Notes: a model not told the origin generated them from the sequence alone. A stretch of DNA of 64,000 nucleotides from Streptomyces sp. HNM0574 (GCF_012726235.1 NZ_JAASAH010000005.1:186001-250000), one strand, 5' to 3'. Positions 43,826 through 52,726 are shown, counted from the first letter of the stretch. Numbers and translations: made by a program.

Positions 43826-45133
43826 GTGGCAGGCAGCCGGGAGCGGACGGCGGAGCCCCCGCAGGATGGCGAGAACCAGGGGCGCGGGCGTACGGCCCGG
43901 CGCTTCGCGATGGACGTGACCCCGCTGCGGATACCGGCCTTCCGCCGGCTCTGGTCGTCCACGGTGGTCACCTCGGTCGGCAGTCAACTGACGGCGGTCG
44001 CCGTGCCGTTGCAGATATACGAGCAGACGCGGTCCTCGGCCTGGGTCGGCATATCCGGCGCGGTGGCGCTCGTCCCGCTGGTGATCTTCGCGCTCTGGGG
44101 CGGCGCCATCGCGGACATGATGGACCGGCGCCGGCTGCTGCTGCTCAGCAACGCCGGGATCGCCGTGACCTCGCTGCTGTTCTGGGCGCAGGCGGCGGCC
44201 GGTGCGGAGTCGGTCTGGGTACTGCTGGTGCTGCTCGGCTTCCAGCAGGCGTTCTTCGGCGTCAACTCCCCTACGCGCACGGCCTCCGTGGCCCGGCTCG
44301 TCCCGGCCCTGCAGCTGCCCGCGGCGACGGCGCTGACCTCGACCGTCGCCCAACTCGGCATGATCGCGGGGCCGATGCTGGGCGGGGCGCTCATCCCCGT
44401 GCTCGGCCTGGAGAGCCTCTACCTGCTGGACACCCTGGCGCTGTGCCTCGCGCTGGCCGCCGTCTGGCGGCTGCCCGCACTGCCGCCGCAGAGCGGAGTG
44501 GTGCGCCGGGCCGGGCTGCGGGACGTGCTCGACGGGTTCCGCTACCTCGCCACCCGGCGGCTGCTGCTGGTGTCCTTCCTGGCCGACGTGATCGCCATGG
44601 TGCTGGGCATGCCGCGCGCGCTGTTCCCGCAGATGGCGGCCGTCGACTTCGGCGGCGGCGCGGACGGCGGCGGCATCGCGCTCGGACTGCTGTACGCGGC
44701 GATCCCCGCCGGCGCGGTGCTGTGCGGGCTGCTGTCGGGGACCTTCGCGCGGCTGCGGCGGCACGGGGCGGTGGTGGTGATCGCCGTTCTCGTCTGGGGG
44801 CTGGCGATCGCCGGGTTCGGGCTGGCCGGGTCGCTGTGGGTGGCGGTGCTGATGCTGACGTTCGCGGGGGCGGCCGACATGGTCTCGATGGTGTTCCGCG
44901 GGACGATCCTCCAGCAGGCCGCCTCCGACGAGATGCGGGGCCGTCTCCAGGGCGTCTTCACCGTCGTGGTGGCGGGCGGGCCGCGGCTGGCGGATCTGGT
45001 GCACGGGACCGCCGGGGCGGCGGTGGGGAGCCGGGTGACGGTGGTGGGCGGGGGGTTGCTCGTCGTGGTCGCGATGCTGGGGCTGGCGGTGGCGGTGCCG
45101 GCGTTCTGGCGGTACCGGGTGGGTGGCGCGTAG
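43826..45133 (+). CDS. MFS transporter (EntS/MFS_3-like exporter)
   Basis: This 435-residue protein has twelve TM helices. The N-terminal LRIPAFRRLWSSTVVTSVGS and the loop 2-3 signature GGAIADMMDRRRLLLLSN are typical of the MFS_3/enterobactin-exporter subfamily. FFGVNSPTRTASVARLVP and LQQAASDEMRGRLQGVF are conserved family segments. It probably exports a small molecule; the substrate is unknown. GTG 43826 follows GGAGA; the further upstream extension has no ribosome binding site. The 3' flank carries repeat copy B. Confidence 0.9.
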   Translation: MAGSRERTAEPPQDGENQGRGRTARRFAMDVTPLRIPAFRRLWSSTVVTSVGSQLTAVAVPLQIYEQTRSSAWVGISGAVALVPLVIFALWGGAIADMMDRRRLLLLSNAGIAVTSLLFWAQAAAGAESVWVLLVLLGFQQAFFGVNSPTRTASVARLVPALQLPAATALTSTVAQLGMIAGPMLGGALIPVLGLESLYLLDTLALCLALAAVWRLPALPPQSGVVRRAGLRDVLDGFRYLATRRLLLVSFLADVIAMVLGMPRALFPQMAAVDFGGGADGGGIALGLLYAAIPAGAVLCGLLSGTFARLRRHGAVVVIAVLVWGLAIAGFGLAGSLWVAVLMLTFAGAADMVSMVFRGTILQQAASDEMRGRLQGVFTVVVAGGPRLADLVHGTAGAAVGSRVTVVGGGLLVVVAMLGLAVAVPAFWRYRVGGA

Positions 45134-45224
45134 CTGTTCTTTTGTGCGGTGCGGTGCGGGGTGCGGGGCTGCCCCGTCCGGTGCGTCGCGGGGTGCGGCT
45201 GCGTCGTGGCTGGGGTTTTGCGCA

Positions 45225-45405
45225 GTTCCCCGCGCCCCTTGTCGGGGTCACCCCGCGCTTGGGAGGTCTGCGCCGAGGCGCAGGGCTGGCAAGCGCAGCG
45301 CCCGCCCCGGCGCGGGGTGCCCCATGCCGTCACCGGACCACCCCGTACGCCGTGGCCGTTCGCGCCGTTCCCCGCGCCCCCAAGAAGCGCCGTTCCCCGC
45401 GCCCC
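45225..45405. repeat. Composite dispersed repeat, copy B
   Basis: The 14-mer GTTCCCCGCGCCCC occurs at 45225, 45367 and 45392, flanking the hairpin at 45256-45295 (outer CGCTTG/CAAGCG, inner CTGCGCC/GGCGCAG with a GA loop). The spacer block ATGCCGTCACCGGACCACCC follows, as in copy A. It fills most of the 343-bp gap between the MFS and C45 genes. Confidence 0.85.
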
Positions 45406-45476
45406 CAAGAGGCGCGGCTAGCGTGGCCGGTTCCAGTGCGGAGCGCGGCTCCGTGACGTGGCCGGAAGGAGCCCCT

Positions 45477-46535
45477 GTGGAACTGCACGCCCTGACGACG
45501 GTGACCACCGACCCCCGCGCACGCGGGGAGGCGATCGGTACTCGGTTCGCCGCCCAGGTCCGACGGGTCGCGGAGCGCTACACGCGGCACTTCGCCGTGC
45601 TCGGCATAGCCGAGCCGCGGGTACGCGAACTCGCCCTGCGCAGCCACGAGTCGCTGCGCGCCTGGGCACCGGAGCTCGCCGCCGAGTCGGACGCCTGCGC
45701 CGACGCCGCGGGCGTCGAGCGCTGGCGGGTGGCCGCCGTCGGCGCCCGTACCGAAGTCCTCGCGGGCAAGGACGCCCGCGGCGAGTGTTCGACCGTCGTG
45801 TTCGGGGCCGGGCACGGCGCCGCCCCGCAGACGATGCAAACCTGGGACTGGCACGCCTCGCTCGTCCCCGACGGCCTGCTGCACCGGTACACCCCGCGCC
45901 CCGGGCACACCGTGGCGCTGTTCACCGAGTTCGGCGCCCCGGGCAAGATCGGCGTCAACAGCGCGGGCCTCGGTGTGCACTTCAACATCCTCTTCCACCG
46001 CTCCGACTCGGACGCCGGCGGCGTCCCCGTGCACGCGATCGCCCGCCGCGTCCTCGACGAGGCCGAAACCCTCGACCAGGCCGTCGACCTGGTCGCCACC
46101 GCACGGGTGTCCGCCTCGACCGCGCTCACCGTCGTCACCGCGGCCGGCACCGCGAGCCTCGAACTCTCGCCCGCCGGCATGGCGGTGGTCCCCGCCGACG
46201 CCGACGGCCGCCTGCTGCACACCAACCACTTCCTCGACGCGGGACTCGCCGCCGGCGACGTCGCCCCGGAGGACACCGTCACGGCGCAGCGGCTCGCGCA
46301 CCTCAAGACCGTCACCCCCGCCGCCCCGGCGCTCCCCGCCGCCGCGCGGGCGCGCGCCCTGTGCGGGGACGCGGGCGCGGACGCCGTCGTGTGCCTGCGC
46401 CCCGATCCGGCCAAGCCGCCCCACGAGCAGTGGGGCACCCTGCTCACCATCGGCCTCGACCTCGACGCCTGCGCCCTCGACCACACCACCGGCACCCTCC
46501 ACGAGGCGTCCCGGCACGGCTTCGACCGCTTCTGA
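45477..46535 (+). CDS. C45-family Ntn hydrolase (acyl-CoA:6-APA acyltransferase-like)
   Basis: This 352-residue protein is related to penicillin acyltransferase. The expected autocatalytic Cys is residue 104 in DARGECSTVVFG. Typical family segments follow: MQTWDWHASL, KIGVNSAGLGVHFNIL and HTNHFLDAG. In the family, processing exposes Cys as N-terminal nucleophile for amide hydrolysis or acyl transfer. The substrate is unknown. GTG 45477 follows GGAAGGAG. A perfect 17-bp terminator closes it. Confidence 0.88.
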   Translation: MELHALTTVTTDPRARGEAIGTRFAAQVRRVAERYTRHFAVLGIAEPRVRELALRSHESLRAWAPELAAESDACADAAGVERWRVAAVGARTEVLAGKDARGECSTVVFGAGHGAAPQTMQTWDWHASLVPDGLLHRYTPRPGHTVALFTEFGAPGKIGVNSAGLGVHFNILFHRSDSDAGGVPVHAIARRVLDEAETLDQAVDLVATARVSASTALTVVTAAGTASLELSPAGMAVVPADADGRLLHTNHFLDAGLAAGDVAPEDTVTAQRLAHLKTVTPAAPALPAAARARALCGDAGADAVVCLRPDPAKPPHEQWGTLLTIGLDLDACALDHTTGTLHEASRHGFDRF

Positions 46536-46537
46536 AC

Positions 46538-46573
46538 GCGCCGTAGGCCCCGCCTCGGCGGGGCCTACGGCGC
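46538..46573. terminator. Convergent terminator
   Basis: Arms GCGCCGTAGGCCCCGCC and GGCGGGGCCTACGGCGC (17 bp, perfect) are separated by TC only, between the C45 gene and the RNHCP gene. Confidence 0.85.
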
Positions 46574-46594
46574 CCAACTCCCGTACGGAAGGCG

Positions 46595-47035
46595 TCAGAT
46601 CGCCCGGAGCGCCCGGTCGGCGAGCGCCGGCGCTGCCGGTCCCGCCAGCGGGCGCAGGGCGAGCCTGAGCAGGGCGCGGGCGTTGTCGTCCCCGGCGACG
46701 CGGTTGGCCTTGAGGACGCCGCAGGTCAGACAGCGGTGAACGAGCAGCCACTCGCCGTCGTCCCGTACGGACAGCGTCAGCGCGGACATCGGTCCGCCGC
46801 AGCCCGCCGCCCGGTCGCCCGGGACGCGGCCGTCGACGTGCCGGCTGGCCAGGCAGTGCGGGCAGTGGTTGCGGTGCGCCGTGCCCGGGGCGCGGAACGG
46901 GACGTCCAGGCGGCAGCCGGCGCAGCGGAAGCTGTCGCCCCCACCGCGCACCCGTCCGCCCGGGCCGGGCGCGTGCAGCACGTCCTTGGGGCGCTGCGGC
47001 CTGCGGCGCGGCCGCTCGGGGTGACGTCGTGGCAT
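46595..47035 (-). CDS. RNHCP-domain zinc-ribbon protein 1
   Basis: This 146-residue protein has an Arg/Pro-rich basic N-terminus (MPRRHPERPRRRPQRPKDVL). The RNHCP domain follows: DSFRCAGCRLDV, then the eponymous RNHCPHCLASRHVD, and a C-terminal WLLVHRCLTCGVLKANRVAGDDN with a second CxxC. Two zinc sites are likely. The function is unknown; the basic tail suggests nucleic-acid binding. It is 14 bp downstream of a paralogue, with which it forms an operon. GTG 47044 is an alternative start. Confidence 0.85.
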   Translation of the reverse strand: MPRRHPERPRRRPQRPKDVLHAPGPGGRVRGGGDSFRCAGCRLDVPFRAPGTAHRNHCPHCLASRHVDGRVPGDRAAGCGGPMSALTLSVRDDGEWLLVHRCLTCGVLKANRVAGDDNARALLRLALRPLAGPAAPALADRALRAI

Positions 47036-47049
47036 CGTCGTCACCGCCC

Positions 47050-47421
47050 TCACAGATCGCCGAACGCTTCGAGCGGGAACGGCGGTTGGGCGAGCGGGCG
47101 GACGGCGAGCCGCATCAGCAGCAGCTGGTTGTCGTCGCCGCACACGGGGTGCGACGTCAGCTCGTGGCAGCGCGCGCAGCGGTGCACCAGCGCCCAGTCG
47201 CCGCCGCGCAGCACGGCGACCGAGATCGGCGTCATCCGCGCCCCGCAGTCGGACGGGCCGCCCTCGACGTGATCGGTGAGATGCCGCGAGTACAGGCACC
47301 CGGGACAGTGCTCCCGGCGACGCCCGTCCGGCGCGAACGCGGCGACGGTCAGCCCGCAGCGCAGACACCCGAAGGTCTCGGTGCGCGCGGTCGGGTGGGG
47401 GTGATGAGTGGTGTCGGACAC
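47050..47421 (-). CDS. RNHCP-domain zinc-ribbon protein 2
   Basis: This 123-residue paralogue of the neighbouring gene has the same order: FGCLRCGLTV, a variant REHCPGCLYSRHLTDHVEG (Glu replacing Asn), CGARMTPISVAVL, WALVHRCARCHELTSHPVCGDDN and LRLAVRPLAQ-like ending. It lacks the long basic N-terminus and has a His/Pro-rich one instead. GTG 47421 follows AGGAG with about 9-nt spacing. It is the first gene of the two-gene operon. Confidence 0.85.
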   Translation of the reverse strand: MSDTTHHPHPTARTETFGCLRCGLTVAAFAPDGRRREHCPGCLYSRHLTDHVEGGPSDCGARMTPISVAVLRGGDWALVHRCARCHELTSHPVCGDDNQLLLMRLAVRPLAQPPFPLEAFGDL

Positions 47422-47778
47422 TCGGTGACTCCTGGCTGAAGTGGTGAAAGGGCAGCAGGAGCAGGCCGAGCGGACCTCATGAGTCTCGGAACGACGGTCC
47501 GTTCAGCGAACGAACCCGAATCGGTACGCACGAACGTGAGGCACGCTCGGCACGGGCCGGTTCATCAACACCTTCTTCCGGGGACGAGGGAACGTCCCCT
47601 GCACAACGGGGCCACGGAATCCCGCAGCATGACGCTGAGGACCGTAACCGCCGGGCGGAGCCCCTTGCCAACGGTTTTTCGGCGGGGTCGGAACCACGTC
47701 AGCCGGGTGGTGCCGTCGGCCGGTTTCGCGGGGTCCGTCGCGGTACCAGGTCAAGCGCTTCCGGGCGGCGGAACGCGA
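47422..47778. other. Intergenic region without recognised gene
   Basis: This 357-bp stretch lies upstream of the RNHCP operon and downstream of the GntR gene. It has lower coding potential on both strands, and no ribosome-binding-site-linked frame or known RNA motif was found. It presumably holds the RNHCP promoter. Confidence 0.45.
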
Positions 47779-47802
47779 AAAGGCCCGCCGAAGCGGGCCT
47801 TT
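47779..47802 (-). terminator. Terminator of the GntR gene
   Basis: AAAGGCCCGC/GCGGGCCTTT with loop CGAA; on the minus strand the stem is followed by a TTTT tract. It lies 15 bp past the GntR stop. Confidence 0.9.
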
Positions 47803-47817
47803 GGGGTGTTGGGGTGG

Positions 47818-48555
47818 TCAGCTCTCGAAGCGGTACCGCATGACGTACGAACCGGCGTCGAGCAGCATCCGGTTGACCTCGACGGGGCGGCCGTCCGCGG
47901 TGAACGCCGTCCGGTAGACCTCGATCACCGGGGTGCCCGCGGGGACGGCGAGGCTCTCGGCCTCGGCCGCGGACGGCATCCGCGCCCGCACGTCCTCCTC
48001 GAACGAGACGGGGGCGCTGCCCAGTTCCTCCAGCCGCTTGTACGTGCCGCCGGGTCCGGTGTCCGGCTCGGCGATCCGCGTCCCGCGCACCAGGTCGGCC
48101 GGCAGGTACGAGACCGCGGACTGCACCGGCTTCCCGTCCACCACGAAGCGGCGGCCGCGCCGGACGACCGCGTCGCCCTCGGCAAGACCCAGCGCCCGCG
48201 CCGCCCACGCGGGAGCCGCCAGCTCCTCGACCTCCACGTCGGCCACGTCGAGCGGACGGTCGTCGACGTCGGCCGACCAGACGGAGGCGCCGGACGCCCA
48301 CTGCGACCTGGACAGCCGCCGCACCGCGTCCCTGACCAGCGGTTTGAACTCGCGGACGTACGTCCCGGACCCCGGACGCGCCTGCGCGACGCCCTCGGCG
48401 ACCAGGATCTTCAGCGCGCCTCCGGCGGTCATCTTCGCGACGCCGTACTGGCGCACGAGCGCGGGTTCGCCGGGAAGCCGCGCCCCGGGCGGGAACTCCC
48501 CGGAGTCGATCCGCCCCTGCAGGTCGTCGGCGATCTGCTGCGCGTTCTCGGGCAT
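47818..48555 (-). CDS. GntR-family regulator, HutC/UTRA type
   Basis: This 245-residue regulator has an N-terminal winged helix (QQIADDLQGRIDSGEFPPGA, LVRQYGVAKMTAGGALKILV) and a UTRA ligand domain (FVVDGKPVQSAVSYLPADLV, IEVYRTAFTADGRPVEVNRM). It ends in the usual RYRFES. The ligand is unknown; similar Streptomyces regulators are often encoded on mobile elements or near morphology genes. The likely target is itself or the divergent 48780 gene, across a 224-bp intergenic region. Confidence 0.92.
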   Translation of the reverse strand: MPENAQQIADDLQGRIDSGEFPPGARLPGEPALVRQYGVAKMTAGGALKILVAEGVAQARPGSGTYVREFKPLVRDAVRRLSRSQWASGASVWSADVDDRPLDVADVEVEELAAPAWAARALGLAEGDAVVRRGRRFVVDGKPVQSAVSYLPADLVRGTRIAEPDTGPGGTYKRLEELGSAPVSFEEDVRARMPSAAEAESLAVPAGTPVIEVYRTAFTADGRPVEVNRMLLDAGSYVMRYRFES

Positions 48556-48779
48556 GGATTCCTCCTCCGGTGCTGATTCGGGCCGCCTGCTTCCCTAGGG
48601 TGCCCAACCGTAGTAGACGCCACCGGCCCAGGCGAACGCACGGGCGAGCGGGGGCGCTCCGTCCGGCAGGGGAGTGAGCCCGTCGATGCCCTCAACTCGG
48701 CGTCCCCGAAAGGGTGTTGATCGGCGGATCTCCGATTGCTCCGTCCGTAGACTCCAGGCACTTCGAGAAGGGATCCGCA

Positions 48780-49145
48780 ATGGCAGACACCGAAGAAGGC
48801 GCGCAGTTGTTCCGGGAGGCGTGGATTGCCGGGGTGCGGAGGCACTTTCCGGGGGAGCCGAAGGCCGGGTACGTGACGCCGTGGGCGGAGACGCCGGAGT
48901 GGGAGCGGGAGGCGGCGGGGGCCGTGTACGCGCAGGTGCGGCAGTTTCTGGAGCTGAGTGACGGGCACGCGGCGCGGCTCACCCGCGAGCAGAAGAGCCG
49001 CTTCGTCGCGACGGCGTGGACGGCGCAGATGTACCGGCGGTTCGAGAACCCCAAGCCGGGTTACGTCGCCGACTGGCCCGAACTGCCCGCGTGGCAGCGG
49101 GAGACGGACGCGGACATCTTCGAGGCGATCGAGGGGACGCGCTAA
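48780..49145 (+). CDS. Hypothetical protein with an internal duplicated motif
   Basis: This 121-residue product from ATG 48780 (GAAGGGA upstream) has two similar halves: PGEPKAGYVTPWAETPEWER and NPKPGYVADWPELPAWQRET, each followed by a helix. The shared P-K-x-GY-V-x-W-x-E-x-P-x-W-x-R-E pattern suggests tandem small domains. No family was recognised. It overlaps the convergent 49142 gene by four bases. Confidence 0.7.
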   Translation: MADTEEGAQLFREAWIAGVRRHFPGEPKAGYVTPWAETPEWEREAAGAVYAQVRQFLELSDGHAARLTREQKSRFVATAWTAQMYRRFENPKPGYVADWPELPAWQRETDADIFEAIEGTR

Positions 49146-49738
49146 CTCCCCGCGGAACCCCGCGCCCCCACCATCCCCGCCCGCAGCCTCCGCGAGTGCC
49201 CCGCCCAGCCCACGGCCGAGGTGCACAGGCCCAGCAGGGCGGTCAGGGTGAGGGTGCGGGTGGTCGGGTCGGCGGCGGCGGGGGTGCGGGGGATGAGTTC
49301 GCCGCGGGGGTCCTCCAGGACGGTGACGTGGTCGCCGGTGTCCAGCTTCAGGTTCTCGTCGAGGCGGCCGCCCGCGACGGGGGTGCCGTCCGGGCGTTCC
49401 AGCGTCTGGCGGGCGATCAGCGCACCGCGCGGGGAAGTGACGTCCACGTGCGTGACGGTGGCGCGGGTCTCGGTTCCGCGGGTGGTGAGGAGGAGTTCGG
49501 AGCGCAGGGGGGCCGCGCACAGGAAGTAGATGCCGAGCAGCGCCGGTACGAGGGCGGGCACCAGCAGGCAGCCGCCGCGGTTCGCCAGGCGGGACATCAG
49601 GGCCGCGAGCACGGCGAGGTACACGGCCCAGCAGACGGGGACGAGCCAGGGGTGGACGACCTCGGGGGCCGCCGTCACGGCGGCGAAGCCGAGCGGCAGC
49701 CACGCGCAGGACGCCGCCGTCCACCCGGCCCTGGTCAC
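49142..49738 (-). CDS. Membrane protein of unknown function, last gene of the cobalamin-riboswitch operon
   Basis: This 198-residue protein has about three N-terminal TM helices (AVYLAVLAALM, CLLVPALVPALLGIYFLCAAP). An extracytoplasmic domain with DUF3592-like beta strands follows (TRATVTHVDV, LKLDTGDHVTVLEDPRGELI), then a final TM helix. GTG 49738 overlaps the upstream stop in a GTGA arrangement, so it is translationally coupled to the binding-protein gene. Its role in uptake is unknown. Confidence 0.7.
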   Translation of the reverse strand: MTRAGWTAASCAWLPLGFAAVTAAPEVVHPWLVPVCWAVYLAVLAALMSRLANRGGCLLVPALVPALLGIYFLCAAPLRSELLLTTRGTETRATVTHVDVTSPRGALIARQTLERPDGTPVAGGRLDENLKLDTGDHVTVLEDPRGELIPRTPAAADPTTRTLTLTALLGLCTSAVGWAGHSRRLRAGMVGARGSAGS

Positions 49739-50781
49739 GAGCCGGACTCCGCGCGGAGGTAGCCGGCCAGGCGGGAGACGGCGTCGGCGTTGCGGGGGCT
49801 CTCGACGAGGTCGGCGTAGTCGAGCGTGTAGATGCGGTCGTGCTTGACGGCGGAGACGTCGCGGAGCGGCTCGTACGAGGTGAGGAACTTCTTCTTCTGC
49901 GCCGCGCTGGTGTCCCCGTAGTCGTTGATGACGATGACGTCCGGGTCGCGTTCGACGACGGTCTCCCAACCGACCGTCGCCCAGCTGTCCTTGAGGTCCT
50001 TCATCACGTGGTCGCCGCCGGCCTTGGTGATGATGTCGTGCGGGCCCGCGTAGCGGCCGGAGGTGAGCGGCTTGTCGCGGCCGTCGTCGTAGAGGAAGAC
50101 GGTGGGGCGCTTGCCGTCGGGGATCTTCGCCTGCGCGTCGGCGATCCGCTTCCTGGAGTCGGCGATCAGCTTCTCGGCGCGGTCCTCGACGCCGAAGAGC
50201 TTGCCGAGGTTGCGCAGGTCCGTGTAGAGCGCGCGCAGCGGCGGCATCACGCCGCGCGCCTTGCCGCCGACGCTGCCCGCGGTCTCGGAGCCGTTCCGGC
50301 AGGACTCGGTGAGCAGGTAGGAGTCGACGCCGAGCTTCTTCAGCCGGGCCGGGGTGAGGCCGGTGGACTCGCTGAAGCCGTAGTTCCAGCCCGCGAAGAC
50401 CAGGTCGGCCCTGGCGTCGAGCACCAGCTCCTGGTTGAGCTCCTTCTTGGAGAGCCGGTCGACCTTGTCGTAGCCGTCCTTCCAGGGGAAACGGTCCGCG
50501 TCGCCCTTGTCGTCGGGGATCGCGTAGCCCGCCATCCGGTCCTCCAGACCGAGCGCGAACATGATCTCGGTGATGCCGACGTCGTTGGTCACCACGCGCT
50601 CCGGCACCTTGTCGAAGGTGACCTTCTTGCCGCAGTTGGTGAGCGTGACGGGACCGCCGCCGGACGCCTCGGAGTCCGTCTCCTCGGCGACCTTCGCGCC
50701 GCAGCCGGTGGCCGTGACGAGGGTGCCGAGGGCGAGGGCGAGCACCGCGGCGGTCCGCAGCGGACGGGTACGGGCGGGCAC
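49735..50781 (-). CDS. btuF: ABC transporter substrate-binding lipoprotein, probable cobalamin-binding BtuF
   Basis: This 348-residue lipoprotein has its lipobox at LVTATGCGAK (Cys about 27). The mature part is a cluster A-II/TroA-type binding protein: VPERVVTNDVGITEIMFALGLEDRMAGY, DARADLVFAGWNYGF, WATVGWETVVERDPDVIVINDYGD. Family members bind cobalamin, ferric siderophores or, as once proposed, F420-0. The upstream cobalamin riboswitch favours cobalamin or a cobinamide. GTG 50781 follows GGAGACACC. Confidence 0.85.
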   Translation of the reverse strand: MPARTRPLRTAAVLALALGTLVTATGCGAKVAEETDSEASGGGPVTLTNCGKKVTFDKVPERVVTNDVGITEIMFALGLEDRMAGYAIPDDKGDADRFPWKDGYDKVDRLSKKELNQELVLDARADLVFAGWNYGFSESTGLTPARLKKLGVDSYLLTESCRNGSETAGSVGGKARGVMPPLRALYTDLRNLGKLFGVEDRAEKLIADSRKRIADAQAKIPDGKRPTVFLYDDGRDKPLTSGRYAGPHDIITKAGGDHVMKDLKDSWATVGWETVVERDPDVIVINDYGDTSAAQKKKFLTSYEPLRDVSAVKHDRIYTLDYADLVESPRNADAVSRLAGYLRAESGS

Positions 50782-50792
50782 GGGTGTCTCCT

Positions 50793-51599
50793 TCAGGCGG
50801 TGGGAACGGGGGAGGCGGGGGCGTCCGCGGTGGTCGGCAGCCGGTCGAACAGCAGCTGCGGGACGCCCGATTCGGGGTGCGGGACGCGGTGCGCGCGGAC
50901 GCCGAAGACCTCGGCGAGCAGCTCGGAGGTGAGCACCTCGTGCGGCGGCCCGGAGGCGACCAGCAGCCCGCCGGACATGACGTGCAGCTCGTCGCAGTGC
51001 ACGGCGGCGAGGTTGAGGTCGTGCAGCGCGGTGAGGACGGTGAGCCCGCTGCCGCGCACCAGCGCGAGGACCTCCAACTGCTGGGCGATGTCCAGGTGGT
51101 TGGTGGGCTCGTCCAGCACCAGTGCGCGCGGCTCCTGGGCCAGCGCGCGGGCGATCAGGACGCGCTGCTTCTCGCCGCCGGAGAGGGTCAGGAAGCCCCG
51201 CTCGGCGAGGTGCGCGGCGCCGACCCGCTCCAGCGCGCGGGCGCACACCCGCCGGTCGTCGTGGGTGGTGCGGCCGCCGGTGCGCTGGTGCGGCAGCCGG
51301 CCCATGGCGACGACCTCGGCGACGGTGAAGTCGAACTCGTAGGACGCCTCCTGCGGCAGCGCCGCGAGCCGGCGGGCGCTCTCCCGGGGCGTGAGCGTGC
51401 CCAGTTCGTCGCCGTCGAGCAGGACGGCGCCCTCGCTGGGCCGCCAGGCGCGGTAGACGCAGCGCAGCAGGCTGGACTTGCCGCTGCCGTTCGGGCCGAC
51501 GACGCCGACGAGCCGGCCGCTGCCCGCGTGCAGGGTCACGTCGCGCACCAGGCGGGCGCCCGCGCGGTCGACGGAGAGACCTTCGATGTCGATACGCAT
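50793..51599 (-). CDS. btuD: ABC transporter ATP-binding protein, probable BtuD
   Basis: This 268-residue FepC/BtuD-type ATPase has Walker A GPNGSGKSSLLRCVYR, Q-loop ALPQEASYEF, signature LSGGEKQRVLIARAL, Walker B ALVLDEPTNHLDI and H-loop ALHDLNLAA. ATG 51599 is five bases after the permease stop, and the binding-protein gene starts 11 bp downstream. A short Pro/Ala tail follows the domain. Confidence 0.9.
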   Translation of the reverse strand: MRIDIEGLSVDRAGARLVRDVTLHAGSGRLVGVVGPNGSGKSSLLRCVYRAWRPSEGAVLLDGDELGTLTPRESARRLAALPQEASYEFDFTVAEVVAMGRLPHQRTGGRTTHDDRRVCARALERVGAAHLAERGFLTLSGGEKQRVLIARALAQEPRALVLDEPTNHLDIAQQLEVLALVRGSGLTVLTALHDLNLAAVHCDELHVMSGGLLVASGPPHEVLTSELLAEVFGVRAHRVPHPESGVPQLLFDRLPTTADAPASPVPTA

Positions 51600-51604
51600 G
51601 AGGT

Positions 51605-52726
51605 TCAGGAGCCTCCGAAGGTGTAGCCGCCGCGGTGGCGCATCAGCAGCAGGAAGCAGGGGACGCCGATGACGGCGGTGATCGCGCCGACCGGCAGTTC
51701 GGCGGGCGCGAGCACGATCCGGGAGAGGACGTCCACCCACACCAGCAGCACGGCGCCCGCCAGCGGCGCGACGGCGAGGACGCGGCGGTGGTCGGCGCCG
51801 ATCAGGATGCGGGTGGCGTGCGGCACCATCAGGCCGACGAAGCCGATCGCGCCGCTGACGGCGACGACCGCGCCGGTGACGCCCGCGGTGACGAGGAACA
51901 GCTCGCGCCGCATCCGGGTCGCGTCGACGCCGAGCGCGGCGGCCGTCTCGTCGCCCATGGCCAGGACGTTCAACCGCCGTGCGGAGAGCGCGAGATAGCC
52001 GAGCCCGGCGAGGACGGCGCCGGTGGCGATGGGCAGCGAGGACCAGCTGGCGCCGCCGAGGCTGCCGAGCAGCCACATCATGGCCGAGCGCGCGGCCTCG
52101 CCCCGGTCGGCGGCGAAGACCATGAGGGTGGTGACGGCGGAGAAGCCGTAGTACATCGCCGTCCCCGTGAGCACCAGCCGCAGCGGGGTGAGCCCGGTCG
52201 AGGTGCGGGCGACGGCGTAGACGAGGGCCATGGCGGCGAGCGCGGAGGCGAAGGCGGAGGCCGAGAGGGCCCACATGCCGAGCGCGCCGAGCGCGCCGAA
52301 GAGGAGGACGGCGTTGGCGCCGACGGCGGCGCCGGAGGAGATGCCGAGGACGAACGGGTCGGCGAGCGCGTTCCGCACCAGCGCCTGCACGGCGACGCCG
52401 ACGGCCGCGAGCCCGGCCCCGACCACGGCGGCGAGCAGCACGCGCGGCAGCCGGAGGTCCCAGACGACGGTGTACGCGGCCTTCTCGTCGGCGCCGATGG
52501 TGCCGCCCGTCAGCCCGGCCCACAGGTGCGAGAGCGTCGGCCCCCAGCCGATGCCGGACGAGCCGATCCCGACCCCGCACAGCAGCGAGACCAGCAGCGC
52601 GACGAGGAGGACGGTGACGAGCGCGGGGACGGATATCCGGCGGCGGGGCGCCGGGTCCGCGTCGTCGGCGGCCGGGGAGGCCGTCGCGGAAGCGTCCGGC
52701 CGGGAACTGAGGGAGGTCACGGGCAC
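51605..52726 (-). CDS. btuC: FecCD-family permease, probable BtuC
   Basis: This 373-residue permease has ten TM helices of the BtuC/FecCD fold, with GLALAAVGVAVQALVRNALADPFVLGISSG-like coupling sequence and GFVGLMVPHATRILIGADHR near the C-terminus. A ~30-residue polar N-terminus precedes it. Only one permease is encoded, so the transporter should be a homodimer like BtuC2D2. It is the first gene of the operon; GTG 52726 follows AGAAGGG and sits just below the riboswitch. Confidence 0.9.
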   Translation of the reverse strand: MPVTSLSSRPDASATASPAADDADPAPRRRISVPALVTVLLVALLVSLLCGVGIGSSGIGWGPTLSHLWAGLTGGTIGADEKAAYTVVWDLRLPRVLLAAVVGAGLAAVGVAVQALVRNALADPFVLGISSGAAVGANAVLLFGALGALGMWALSASAFASALAAMALVYAVARTSTGLTPLRLVLTGTAMYYGFSAVTTLMVFAADRGEAARSAMMWLLGSLGGASWSSLPIATGAVLAGLGYLALSARRLNVLAMGDETAAALGVDATRMRRELFLVTAGVTGAVVAVSGAIGFVGLMVPHATRILIGADHRRVLAVAPLAGAVLLVWVDVLSRIVLAPAELPVGAITAVIGVPCFLLLMRHRGGYTFGGS

